Shown piece after piece: positions 1 to 10,448 of a stretch of 64,000 bases of DNA; positions within the stretch are counted from its first letter, which is position 1, and every line of letters begins with the position of its first letter. Origin of the DNA: Siniperca chuatsi (taxonomy: Eukaryota; Chordata; Actinopteri; Centrarchiformes; Sinipercidae); assembly GCF_020085105.1 (NCBI RefSeq), contig NC_058063.1, positions 17,702,262 to 17,766,261 on the forward strand. The letters are read 5' to 3'. The notes under the pieces were generated by a model. The model was not told the origin of the DNA and did not search any database. It worked only from the letters and a program-made list of their open reading frames with translations. The translations under genes and the position numbers were made by a program.

Positions 1-1260
1 CTAAGTGCCTGATTAGCATGTGATAGGCGTGACCAAGGTGATAATACACTCTGATAGACTTTGGGCAGATTAAATCTCAGACCACCATTTCTGTTCAAAG
101 AGGGGTTCTCTTTCTTCACAAAAATGGCTTCCTTGACGCCCCGTTCAAACCAACTCTTCTCTCTACTAAGAATCTTCACCTCGCTGTCTTCAAATGTGTG
201 GTTTGTAGCTTTTAAATGCAAATGCACGGCGCTCTGTAATCCTGAGTTAGCGTGTCGTCTGTGCTGATAAAGTCTTCTGTGAAGTGGCTGTTTGGTTTCG
301 CCTATGTACCGTTCTTTGCAGTTTTCCTCACTGCACTGAATGGAGTAGACAACATTGCTCTGTTTCTGTGTGGGTAACCTGTCCTTAGGGTGAACGAGTT
401 TCTGTCTTAAAGTGTTGCCTGGTTTAAAGAAGACAGGAACATCGTGCTGTCTAAAGATCCTTTGTAGTTTTTCAGACAGTCCAGACACATAAGGAATGGA
501 GACACCGTTCCTTCTTGGTTCAGTTACACTTTTGTCCTGTTTTTTGGCTCTTTTAACTTTGTTGATAGCCCAAGTAGGATAACCACAGGCTGAGAGTGCA
601 TTCTGGACATGCCTTTCCTCTTTCTTCTTACCCTCTGAGCCTGTGGGCACTTCTTTGGCTCTGTGCTGTAATGTCCGGATTACACCCAGCTTGTGCTGTA
701 GTGGATGGTGTGAGTCAAAGAGCAGGTATTGATCCGTATGTGTTGGTTTCCTGTACACTTCTATCTGGAGCTTTCCGTCCTCTCCTCTGAGAGTAGAACA
801 ATCAAGAAAGGCCAAGCGGTTCTCTTTGCATCCTCACACGTGAACTTGATGTTGGGGTCCACCGTATTAATATGCTCTGAGAACGCTTCCAAGTCTTGTT
901 TCTTGATTTTCACAAAGGTGTCATCCACGTAACGGTACCAATGACTTGGTGGTGTGCCCGGGACGAGGATAATGCCTTCTTCTCAAACTGTTCCATGTAC
1001 AGGTTGGCCACAATGGGAGAGACCGGAGAGCCCATAGCACAACCGTGAATCTGTCTGTAGAAGTGTCCCCGGAATTGGAAGTAGGTTGTGTTGAGACAGA
1101 TGTCTAATAGTTTACATATGTGTTCAGGTGTAAGCTTGGTCCTTTGCTGCAAGGTGGAGTCCTCCTGCAGTCTTCTCATCACCGCTGACACTGCTTCTGA
1201 GGTTGGGATGCAAGTGAACAAGGACACTACATCATAAGAAACCATAACGTCATCTGACGA
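1..1260 (-). mobile_element. Penelope-like retroelement fragment: reverse transcriptase plus GIY-YIG part, frame broken
   Basis: On the minus strand, 1263-910 translates to the palm/fingers part of a reverse transcriptase with YDVVSLFTCIPTSEA and IHGCAMGSPVSPIVANLYME, a combination typical of Penelope-like elements. The catalytic block WYRYVDDTFVKIKK follows but lies in a different frame, so there is a frameshift near 930-960. Further along (about 350-1) the strand encodes a GIY-YIG-type endonuclease start (YSIQCSEENCKERYIGETKQ) and then a C-terminal tail. The translation has further stops around 540-790. The fragment lacks the N-terminal part of the element and runs off the left edge of the window. 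It is a dead copy. Family assignment is from recognised motifs and was not checked by search. Confidence 0.85.
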
Positions 1261-1514
1261 CACGCTAACTCAGGATTACAGAGCGCCGTGCATTTGCATT
1301 TAAAAGCTACAAACCACACATTTGAAGACAGCGAGGTGAAGATTCTTAGTAGAGAGAAGAGTTGGTTTGAACGGGGCGTCAAGGAAGCCATTTTTGTGAA
1401 GAAAGAGAACCCCTCTTTGAACAGAAATGGTGGTCTGAGATTTAATCTGCCCAAAGTCTATCAGAGTGTATTATCACCTTGGTCACGCCTATCACATGCT
1501 AATCAGGCACTTAG
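1..1514. repeat. Inverted repeat, 254-bp arms (1-254 and 1261-1514)
   Basis: The reverse complement of 1261-1514 reads as 1-254, with no mismatch noticed by eye. The arms are the C-terminal part of the Penelope-like ORF, and the centre is the minus-strand RT fragment. Such inverted and partially overlapping copies are known for Penelope-like elements, so this is best read as one complex insertion. The true left arm may continue beyond the window. Confidence 0.85.
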
Positions 1515-1789
1515 CAGTGATGAAGTAGATGCAGCCAGAGAACAATAGGCCTGATTACTGATTACTGGGCCATCTTGAAACTATTAGGTCAGTTTCAGGT
1601 GAAACTAGCTATTTACAGATACTCAGGCAGATTCCTTCCTGAGGGCAGGGCTTATGTAACTCAGAGTAGTTTAAATTTCCAGTTCCCGTCCAATTTTTTC
1701 ACAATTGAGAATGACTTCCGGATGGGAGCCGAAACGTCTTGATTCTGAAAACAGTGTCCAGATGACTACGACTGAAACCTTTTCTACGA
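1261..1789 (+). mobile_element. Penelope-like element 3' end in opposite orientation
   Basis: 1261-1548 on the plus strand encodes the C-terminal tail of the same element type (frame with HLHLKATNHTFEDSE, ending in a stop at 1548). It is followed by about 240 bp resembling the element's 3' UTR, with the stretch CTTCCGGATGGGAGCCGAAA near 1710-1730. The first 254 bp are the reverse complement of bases 1-254. The right end is placed near 1789 because the array spacer (ATAACAAACCTGCTGCTG) resumes there, as in the copies near 13738, 17883 and 28820. The boundary is uncertain by a few bases. Confidence 0.75.
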
Positions 1790-1954
1790 TATAACAAACC
1801 TGCTGCTGTCTGCAGAAAACCCGGACTTGGGAGAAATACAATGAGCTCAGGCATAAAGCCAGAGCCTTAACAAAGGGACTTGTTGACAAGTAGAAATTTA
1901 TATACATATAGAACACCAGCCTTATCCTTTAACATTCACATTTTTGACCAATGT

Positions 1955-2026
1955 GATCTGGCACTGTTAAAGAACTGTTACCTCATTGTCAAAAATGAGG
2001 TCACAGTTCTTTAACAGTGCCAGATC
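1955..2026. repeat. Near-perfect hairpin, 33-nt arms, at broken C1q exon
   Basis: GATCTGGCACTGTTAAAGAA and the following bases to 1987 are repeated in reverse complement at 1994-2026 with a single mismatch and a short loop. The right arm belongs to the remnant C1q exon b. The left arm abuts spacer sequence (CCTTATCCTTTAACATTCAC). The hairpin therefore marks the breakpoint that removed the 3' half of the exon. A fold-back replication error is a plausible origin, but that is an inference. Confidence 0.85.
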
Positions 2027-3539
2027 TGTTTCATGTTTTCCTCCAGCATGATAGAAAAAAGTAAAATAATAAAAACCTGCAACAGGTGCAACAAAGATAC
2101 CGGTGGAAACAAACGAGTATTCATCAAATTTAAAGGTTTCTGAAAAGCTTTGAAAAACCTAGTGGGGAAAACAATCCTTCTTTTGCCTTCAAAGGTTTTC
2201 AAAATGAGTGGATGAAATTGAAATTACTTTTTTTTTTATCTCAACACTTCTCTCGAGAATCAACTATTACCATTGTGTAGAAAATCTTAGATAGTTACAT
2301 AATATTCTACCTGCATTACAATATCAAAAGAAATATCAAACGATACCAAACAATCCACTAATGCATATTATTATTATGTTTGAATGAATAACACCAAAAA
2401 CTATCCACAAAGAAAATTTGTGTAACTGTTTTCTGAAAAGGATACAAAACTGAAATTAAATTGAATAAAATGTATTGAAATTAACATTAAAATACATTAT
2501 AATCGTATTACGTATAAAAAGTAACATATTTAATTGTATTATTGGTTTTCCATGTATTTATATATTTCAACAAATTAATGAGAGATTTTTTCAAAGCCAA
2601 AAGAAGTTTAAAAAACTACAGGTAAGTAATAAAAGGTAGACAATATGAAGCCATAAAGACATAAATACTGTTTAAACATGCTCTATGGCGTACTGAATAT
2701 ATACTGTATACAGTGTACCTATGTGGAGTTTGTAATCTTTAAGGAGATCTTGTTGCAAAATCTGCTGCAAAAAGTTCTGATCATGTCTCTCTTTAAAGCT
2801 GCATTAATTACTTTATTTGGACACTTTAGGGCAAAAGAACTCCACAACAAGCTGTAAAACATACACACATCCAGCATACATGGAGTAGCGTTAATATTTA
2901 ATTGGCAATCCAGTAAATGTAAGTCCAATATTCACCTTCCTTTTTACCTCTGGTTTGGTCTCCACCAAATCCTCCTCTTGCCAGATGCTCCACTGTGTTT
3001 TCTAGCTAGTCTCTCATGTTTCTTGTCTGCAGTTTGGTGCTGGGCAGGTGGTGTACAGTAAGTTTAATCAGAGCTTTTTTTGCTAAAAACAGCTGCCTGA
3101 TGCTGCTGGAAACGAGGTGGATCGCAACAATAAGACTGAACCAACCAGTAAAACCTGGTGCTGTAAAACCTAAATAATCAGCGACCCCTTTCACCTTACA
3201 TGAAGTTATTTTATTCATTGTTAATATAGAAAATATTGATTATTGGAATTTTATTGGTCTTGAATTGCACTGGTTATCACTAATTAGATTACTGATATGA
3301 TTTATGATACACAGCTACAGTATATACATGTATGTAAAATGTCTCAACAATACTCAAACCAAACAATCAACATGGGTGATTATGAGTGTGGCTGCATGTG
3401 ATGTATTTACCTGTAGTGTTATTGTAGGCACCACCAAGGTTTGTAATCACTGTGTTGTAAACCAGAGTTTTGTCTGTGTTGAAGGGTCCATAGGCCCCAC
3501 CATGCTCTGCCAGTGAACTGAATGCCAGCTGGGTTTTCT
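1994..3539 (-). pseudogene. C1q-domain gene copy 0, truncated pseudogene
   Basis: Exon a is recognisable at 3539-3411 (EKTQLAFSSLAEHGGAYGPF, then NTVITNLGGAYNNTTG). It corresponds to the first half of a C1q domain and is followed by a GTAAAT donor. Exon b survives only as about 2100-1994 ([20 protein letters not shown]). It ends at the 1955-2026 hairpin, so the last half of the domain and the usual GFLVTQL-stop end are missing. The acceptor before exon b reads CCG where every other copy has CAG. No N-terminal exon is found upstream: the unit passes at about 3757 into a segment shared only with 33.74-34.66 kb. Loss of the acceptor, of half the domain and of the N-terminal exon make this a non-functional copy. 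Confidence 0.8.
2102..3005. other. Intron-like spacer of C1q copy 0, AT-rich, no gene seen
   Basis: This stretch separates exons a and b of the pseudogene and is more diverged from the other units than the exons are. 2745-3200 contains the block shared by most units (CTTGCCAGATGCTCCACTGT). I see no coding exon or element with clear ends. Confidence 0.5.
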
Positions 3540-3756
3540 CTATATAAAACAAAACATTCTCATCATGTTATTTCGCAAAGCATTTCTATTCTATTTCTCT
3601 TGTGAATTTCATCACAACACATGCATTGCTTAAAAAGCAACTTGTTGGTTGAATTTTGGTGTATGTTGAACTGTTGTAAGTATCTCTCGCCAGCATCAGA
3701 CGATCCCTACTTTTGGTTTCTGCCAAACGTGATAGCAAACTTTAGAACATTGTGAA

Positions 3757-4690
3757 GTCATTCAACATTCATACTTACAATCCCGCCCGTAACAGTTACG
3801 CTGTTCAGTGCTGATAAACACCTGTTCAGACATGGTGTCACATCACCTACACTGACATTTATCTCAGACTTCAAAACTGGACTTTTATTCATGTTTCACC
3901 AGTTTATTCATGTGTTGTGGGTTGTTTGTCCTTAAGCCAACTTTCACTTCCCCATTAGTTAAAGTTCATGCATAGTTCATCAGCACAGCAGACAGGGCAC
4001 ACACCGGTCATAGTACTTTTCTGTTGATCACGCAGTGTGCACACAGTCTCTGTGTTTTACAGGGCGCGGGCTGTTAGACAGAGATAGTCAGTCACCCTTA
4101 CAGGCTGTTAGACATCTTTAATGCACGTGTAAGCTGTTATACATTTCAACACAGGTTAATACCATAATTTCCACTACACTGTACGTTAGGAATGCCACCA
4201 AACCAAGCTGTGTAATGACAATAACACAAACTGTATGTGTGGCGTTGTGTTTTTTTGCCACAGGAACCTACATGCATTCAGTTGGTGATGCAGAAAATCA
4301 GTTTTCCCGTTTGCTTCACAATTCATTCAGTAAAATTAATGGTTTGTGCGGAAGAAGGCTCAGATGACGCGTCAAACGCGTTGTTAAAAGATGAAATCAA
4401 AGTTTACCATCTCCACTACCTGCAGCTGTTTGATTATCAGCTGATTCAACATCATACCTGCCACCTCATGCACTCAGTTCAAGCGAATTTCCCCACCCTT
4501 GCCGCTATGTAACAAGTGTCACGCTGGTGTTGTACTGAAGTCTGCTTCACCATTGATTTGTGTTTCCCCTTACCTTATCCTGAGCCCAATCCTCAACCAG
4601 TCTTCAGCTAACCATAACCTAACCATAGTCCTAAACCCAATTACTGTGGGCAACGGAACGGGAAACACTATTTGAATTGCTGACAATAAG

Positions 4691-4692
<2 letters not shown>
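3757..4692. repeat. Segment shared only with 33.74-34.67 kb
   Basis: From about 3757 (AACATTCATACTTACAATCC) to the (TA)n tract, this block is near-identical to 33.74-34.67 kb, the main difference being a short deletion near 3868-3895. It replaces the N-terminal exon found in other units. It contains an open frame on the plus strand (4237-4512, 91 codons) present in both copies, and a stretch of CTAACC-like repeats near 4608-4640. I do not recognise a domain. It may be an unclassified insertion or an ancestral part of the unit lost from the other copies. Confidence 0.7.

Positions 4693-4725
<33 letters not shown>
4693..4725. repeat. (TA)n microsatellite
   Basis: About 16 TA dinucleotides. The matching tract in the other copy of this segment is at 34675-34706. 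In other units the same place has only a short TATATTTACATATAG, so the repeat expanded in this lineage of units. Confidence 0.9.
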
Positions 4726-4726
<1 letters not shown>

Positions 4727-6084
4727 CACCAGCCTTATCCTTTAACATTCACATTTTTGACCAACAGCAGGTGCATTTGCACAGCTGACCAGGTGGGAAA
4801 TTTCACACTGCAACAGAGTAAATGGCCTTTTAGTAAGTGGTTTCATGGTTGATTCAAATGTGGTGCTGAACATAGTCCAGCATTTAAGAATTCAAGCTCC
4901 AGGGTCATGTGAGAATATGGGAGTTTCTTGTTTCCTGGTTGGACTCTAATGCAGAAAAAAAGTCTTTCTGTGCAAGAGACAAATCTTATATTTAAAATTC
5001 CACTCAAGCATTTAACCCACAACACTCCCTGTTACTAAACCTGCTAATAATAATAATGAAGTTCAGATGAGAACCACAGCTGGATCCGAATTATTATCAA
5101 TATTATTGTTATAAATATTATCAGTTACCTAACATATACAGTATATAATAACGTAGCTCATAGGGATGAACAAACGAGTCAGACTGCTTATTGTTGCTAC
5201 AGTTACATCAATTAGTTTTGCTGCAAATGTGGTGAGTATCAAGGCTCCAAATAAACTCAACTAAAATTTAAATGTTCTTCTAAAAATTGCCTCTTAGTTA
5301 ATTACTATGAATTTGAATGAAGCATGGCTTGTTTGAAAAAAATTCTTGATCTCAATGGATATTAAGGATATAAAACAGATGCTTGTCTAATGCAAACTGT
5401 ATATTGAACTGAGAAGTGTCTTCTTTTAGCATGAGCGTACAAACCATAATCTAAAATCTGAGATTATGCTAACAAATGTTCTGTGACAGGACAGTGACGG
5501 TGATGTCACACAACAAGTCAGTCAGATACACATTACACACATTAAACAAATACCGTGGCTGAAGTTGGACATACGGGAGTGAACGATATGTGCAATAAGT
5601 ATGTATTATGTTGTGGTTCCATTGTAGCTTTTGAGTTCCTATAAAACATATTTTTACTTTTAATACATTTATTTTTAATAAAAGTTCATAATTCAGGGTC
5701 AACTTTGGACAAAAGTTTTTCCTGTCGGTCTCATTACCATACCACTCCCTTTGCACTACGCTCATTCCCACCACTACAACAAGGCTTTGCACTATAACTT
5801 GCATTTTATGGTGATATTGCATATATTGTATATTCTGTTATGTATGATTTGTGTGTATATGTGTATCCATATATACATGTGTGTATATATATAAATGTTG
5901 TAAATTTGGACACAGTGATGTATTTTGACATGTAAGTGCATATCTTTGTATCAAATATGATGTTACGTATTTCGAACAGCAGACTTCACTCATTAATTAT
6001 ATGTAAATGTTGTGGGAACTGAAAAATCAGTTCTCGTCTAGTGCAGGTGAGATTTGGTACTCAAATACCAGATGAACCAATATT
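4726..6084. repeat. Array spacer block R2, copy 1
   Basis: Spacer that recurs near 13.85-15.0, 17.99-19.1, 28.95-30.84 and (truncated) 34.71-34.95 kb. It starts after the TA tract and runs up to the C1q 3' flank. It contains several minus-strand open frames (for example 5822-5469) that recur because the DNA is duplicated. They show no domain, and small indels change their ends between copies. I treat the block as non-coding. Confidence 0.7.
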
Positions 6085-6101
6085 CAGATTCTCAGTCAAT
6101 C

Positions 6102-6107
6102 TTTATT
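6102..6107 (-). promoter_or_regulatory. Candidate poly(A) signal downstream of C1q gene A
   Basis: The minus strand reads GCAAGCAATAAAGATTGACT, with a canonical AATAAA followed by TG-rich sequence. It lies about 1.16 kb past the stop codon of gene A at 7266. The same signal is kept at 15041-15046, 19667-19672 and 30862-30867. It would define a long 3' UTR. It could instead be the tail of an old retroelement. Confidence 0.45.
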
Positions 6108-7265
6108 GCTTGCAAGCAAGAGCCATCATCAGCATTACACAGATATGAGGAGAGGCAGTCTCTCCTCGGTTCTTCTAGTACTTTGAGATAACATTAACTG
6201 GAGCCAACAACAAGAGGATTTTGCTCAAGGTGTTATTCGACCTTTCTTTACTTGGTCAAGACATTGTTCTTCTCTTATCCTTCGTACCTCACAACATCTC
6301 AAACATCTGCCACCTGCACCTACTCAAACTCCTCCACACATACATCCCGTTGTTGTACAGATATATTATCAACATTCAGAGCACATGTACACAGGAAGAG
6401 GTTTCAACCCCCCCTCCAGGCTAAACTCTTTTATAATGAGTTTACTTGTATTTAGTTTCCCAACAACTTAAGCATTGTAATATCATAGTGGATATATAAG
6501 ACACATCTATTCATGCTAGCAAAAGCTGAATCAGACTGGAAAAAAACATGATTATAACAGGAATTTCCCTCTCATACAGTCTGAGATCAGTAATTCAATA
6601 TTTAATATTTGAGTTTTATCTGGTAAATTTAATTAGATTATTTTAGAATAGATTCAACTTTCTTGTCAATGAGCAACTTCAGGTACATAGCCAACGAAAT
6701 GCAGTTAGCATCTGACCAGAAGTGCAAAACCAAGGTAACCCCACTGAGCCTCTCGTAAAAAGGAAACATTTGGAAACATCCAACCTGTCTAAGGTTGTTG
6801 TAAGCTGTTGTATTGTTCCCCTCGAGTGTTGGACAGAACCAACAATAAAATGGCCATTTTGATTTAGTTTCCCCTGTGGATGGTGAAAAGGGAAAGGCCA
6901 CAGGCTATGTAATATCAAATGGATTTGGGGGAAGATGACACAATTTTAGCACGATTTTGGCCAAATTGCCTAATAGCACATTTGATATCGCGTGTACAAA
7001 ACTGACATGTGGACCTGAGGGTGGTATGAGAGGAAAGCTCATGCAGTGTCCAAAATGAATGGGGTTGATCCTCTGTGGACCATTACATTTGGATGTTTCT
7101 TGTCACATGACATGAAACAGTCAAGACTCATTGGACTAATGTTTTAATGATATATTTCATTTGTCTTGGCATCTGTTTTAATCTAAATTTTAATTTTAAT
7201 GGTAACATAGTAGATGCATCGATGATCTCAGGTTTTTGGAATCATCTTTCTGAAATCATCGATTC
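6108..7265 (-). other. Probable 3' UTR of C1q gene A
   Basis: Conserved downstream flank shared by units A, B and C, and partly by D. A minus-strand open frame of 87 codons (6901-6638) is intact in all four copies, at 20461-20198, 31657-31394 and 35252-34989. Another minus-strand frame, 6918-6679, overlaps it and is open in three of the four. I see no known domain in either, and the observed substitutions do not clearly favour one frame. The simplest reading is UTR. Confidence 0.45.
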
Positions 7266-9404
7266 TCACAGTTGAGTGACCAGAAAACCACTGAAGGTGG
7301 TATGGCGTTCGTCTGCCCAAACATGAGAACCTTTTTCCAGGGATACATACACCTCGTCCCCTTTCTGCAGCTGCACGAACACTGCATTTCCTGCATTATC
7401 AGCCTTGTCAGAGCTTGTTTTGTGATCAGTTGTCCTGACAATGAGGTCGCAGTTCTTGAACAGCAACATCCCTGATTTATGTGTTGTTCCAGCATGATAG
7501 AAGAAGGTAAAATAATAAAAACCTGCAACAGGAGCACTGAAGATACCTGTGGAAACAAAAGATCATTCATCAAATTTAAAGGTTTCTTTAAAGGTTTCTT
7601 TTGCCTTAAAAAGTTTTCAAAATGAGTGTATCAAAATGAAAGAAAACACATTAGGGGTGTAACTGAATATGAATGCATTATTTGGATATGCACAGATAAT
7701 GCGCTCTTAACAGAATTTCTGCAGTAAAATAAATTCAGGTACATGGTTAAAATATTATATTTTTTGTTGGCAGCTAAACTTATAGATGAATGAATGAATG
7801 AATGCTAGTAGACAACAATGTAATGCACAAAATGAAGCAGACTTGACAATGTCTAAAACTTCTGGTATAACCACGACCACTTCTGGGTAGAATCCAAATA
7901 CAGATATTTTTGTGATGCCAACAGATACAGATATTAGCGTAACACCCTACAAAAGTAACAAAAAAACCTTAAGCAGGTAAGATAAAATATATGAACAATA
8001 TATGAACAAAATATATGACAATATGAAGACATAAAGACATAAATACTGTTAATACTGTATAAACATTATGTATGGTGTACTGAATATATACTGTATACTA
8101 TGTAACCTATGTGGAGTTTTCACATCATTGTTTGTGTAATCTTTAACAAGAAAATCTGCTGCAAAAAGTTCTGATCATGTCTCTCTTTAAAGCTGGATTA
8201 ATTACTTTGTGTGTTGTCTTCTGGCAATCCAATGAAATTATGTCCAATATTCACTTTCCTTTTTAGCTCTCGTTTGGTTTCCACCAAATCCTCAACTTGC
8301 CAGATGCTCCACTGTGTTTTCTAGCTTTCTAGCTGTTTCTTGTCTGCAGTTTGGTGCTGGGCAGGTGGAGTACGTTAAGTTTAATCAGAGCTTTTTTGCT
8401 AAAAACAGCTGCCTGATTCTGCTGGAAATGAGGTGGATCGCAACAATAAGAATGAACCAACCAGTAAATGTGATCAGTAATAAGATTACTGATATGATTT
8501 ATGATACACAGCTACAGTATATTTACAAAGCCAGTATGTAAAATATCAGTCAACATGGGTGATTATGAGTGTGGCTCCATGTGATGTATTTACCTGTACA
8601 GTTATTGTAGGCACCACCAAGGTTTGTAATCACTGTGTTGTAAACCACAGTTTTGTCTGTGTTGAAGGGTCCATAGGGCCCACCATGCTCTGCCAGTGCA
8701 CTGAATATCACCTTTTTGTCTATATATAAAACAAAACATTCTCATCATGTTATTACATCAAAGCATTTCTATTCTATTTATCTTGTGAATTTCATCACAA
8801 CACATGCATTGCTTAAAGAGCAACTTGTAGGTTGAATTTTGATGTATGTTGAACTGTTGTATCTCTCGCCAGCATCAGACGATCCCTACTTTTGGTTTCT
8901 GCCAAACGTGATAGCAAACTTTAGAACACTGTGAAGTGATACAACACAGCGTTAGGTATCTTTAGCTAATGCTGGTCAGCTCTCCAACGGCTCTCCTAAC
9001 ACTACAACTCAGTTTAATGCTGGTGGCCGATGTTTCTCCTCATTCCTGCCCATTATTGGCCCCTTGGATGCTTAGCAGGCTCAAAATTAAAAGATTGAGG
9101 TCTCTCATATGCAATTGAATATGTATTTTCAACCACATCATTGTCAGAACTACCACTGGAATCCATATTTATAACAATTAACTTAATAAATTCTTCATTA
9201 AACTCTTGAAAGAGAAAGTGTCACTCTACCTCCCATCTCTGTCGGTCGATCACTCGTGTTGGGATGGCAAGCAGACTGTGTTTCGCTAGTCTTCACTCCG
9301 TCTCCAAAGCTGTGATTCATAGGATCTCTGTGGCTGCTTTTATGTTGTTCGATCGATGATGATGTGTTGTCATGTCCCTCCCTTACCTCAAAGGCATTGA
9401 GCAA
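7266..9404 (-). CDS. C1q-domain protein, copy A
   Basis: Three minus-strand exons are supported: an N-terminal exon (about 9404-9230, donor GAG/GTAGAG), exon a (8719-8594, acceptor TATATATAG, donor G/GTAAAT) and exon b (7546-7266, acceptor TTTCCACAG, stop TGA). All junctions are phase 1. Exons a and b together give a full globular C1q domain: KKVIFSALAEHGGPYGPFNT, NTVITNLGGAYNNCTG, then [20 protein letters not shown] and the end FSGFLVTQL. This is the jelly-roll fold of C1q/cerebellin-type proteins, which are normally secreted trimers. The N-terminal exon is hydrophilic and Ser/His-rich and lacks a collagen stretch. Its frame stays open upstream to about 9483 through a hydrophobic stretch (LLIIVIINIYI). 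No in-frame ATG is seen in that stretch, so the true start or a further exon is unresolved. NCT in exon a is a possible N-glycosylation site. Ligand and role are unknown. Confidence 0.8.
7547..8593. other. Intron between C1q exons a and b, copy A
   Basis: GT-AG intron (donor GTAAAT at exon a, acceptor TTTCCACAG at exon b). It is near-identical to the introns of copies B, C and D, including a short GAAT repeat near 7792 and the block with CTTGCCAGATGCTCCACTGT. No gene is seen inside it. Confidence 0.6.
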
Positions 9405-9465
9405 TATCCTAAAATATGTCTTAATATAAATGTTGATAATGACAATTATTAACAGCCTGCTGCTT

Positions 9466-10003
9466 TTCTTAGGAAACTTTGGGCTGAAGTTGTTTTACTG
9501 GTTTGCAGAAGTTTCACCAGGATACATCTTGAGATATTTTTTTTAAGAAACCCGAATGATCACAAAACCAACATCTAAACAAAAGCTGCAAACGTTGAAA
9601 TTCTTAAAGGGAAAAGAACAACTGAGCCTTGGTGAAGGATGAGAATAAAAAGAGAATACATAATATTGAATATTTATATTAATCTCATCGAGATCAAGAT
9701 CTCTTTTGCAAGAGAGACCTGAGTACAGCAGCTAGAAAGAAGTCAGACATCACTAAATAGATCTGAATTTAGTGCATTTAGGTCTGACACTGTCCTATAA
9801 TGAAGGATACGTGGAAATCACTTTAGTTTTTGGCTAAATCAAAGTGAATCAATTTTATTGATTAAATATTATCTGTGATAAATACCAAAAGACTAATCCA
9901 TTTTCTAATTATTGTTCTATTGTTCTGCAACACCAGCCATGTAAAACGGACTTGACAGCAAATCAGGACCAAGCATAAAACCGTCATCCACAGTGGTATG
10001 TAG
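9466..10003. other. Spacer between C1q cassettes, with remnant of one palindrome arm
   Basis: 9466-9770 matches the left arm of the large inverted repeat of unit B (23.05-24.0 kb), ending in CAGCAGCTAGAAAGAAGTCA. The rest of the palindrome is missing here. From about 9770 the sequence matches 24.24-24.36 kb. No coding sequence is seen. Confidence 0.55.
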
Positions 10004-10448
10004 TTGCAACTTGCCAGATGCTCCACTGTGTTTTCTAGCTACTCTCTCATGTTTCTTGTCTGCAGTTTGGTGCTGGGCAGGTGGTGTACAGTAAGTTTAA
10101 TCAGAGCTTTTTTTGCTAAAAACAGCTGCCTGATGCTGCTGGAAACGAGGTGGATCGCAACAATAAGACTGGACCAACCAGTAAAACCTGGTGCTGTAAA
10201 ACCTAAATAATCAGCGACCCCTTTCACCTTACATGAAGTCATTTGATTCATTGTTAATATAGAAAATAATGATTATTGGAATTGTATTGGTTATTATTGG
10301 AATTGCACTGGTTATCACTAATTAGATTACTGATATAATTTATGATACACAGCTACAGTATATTCATGTATGTAAAATGTCTCAACAATACTCAAACCAA
10401 ACAATCAACATGGGTGATTATGAGTGTGGCTGCATGTGATGTATTTAC

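Noticed and set aside
4600-4650. CCATAACCTAACC-like stretch as an interstitial telomere repeat
   Set aside because: Only a few imperfect units, not TTAGGG arrays. Both copies are part of an ordinary duplicated block.
5469-5822. 117-codon minus-strand frame repeated in the R2 spacers
   Set aside because: It is recurrent only because the spacer is duplicated. Small indels shorten or shift it in the copies near 14822 and 30459. No domain.
7272-7475. Plus-strand frame opposite C1q exon b (also 20832, 32028 and 35363)
   Set aside because: It is the antisense shadow of a well-supported exon. The minus strand has the C1q domain, splice sites and stop.
10004-10251. Open frames on both strands in the block with GGTGCTGGGCAGGTGG (also 3006-3218 and 8314-8541)
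   Set aside because: The block lies in the intron between C1q exons, its frames are lost or altered in several units, and it has no domain.
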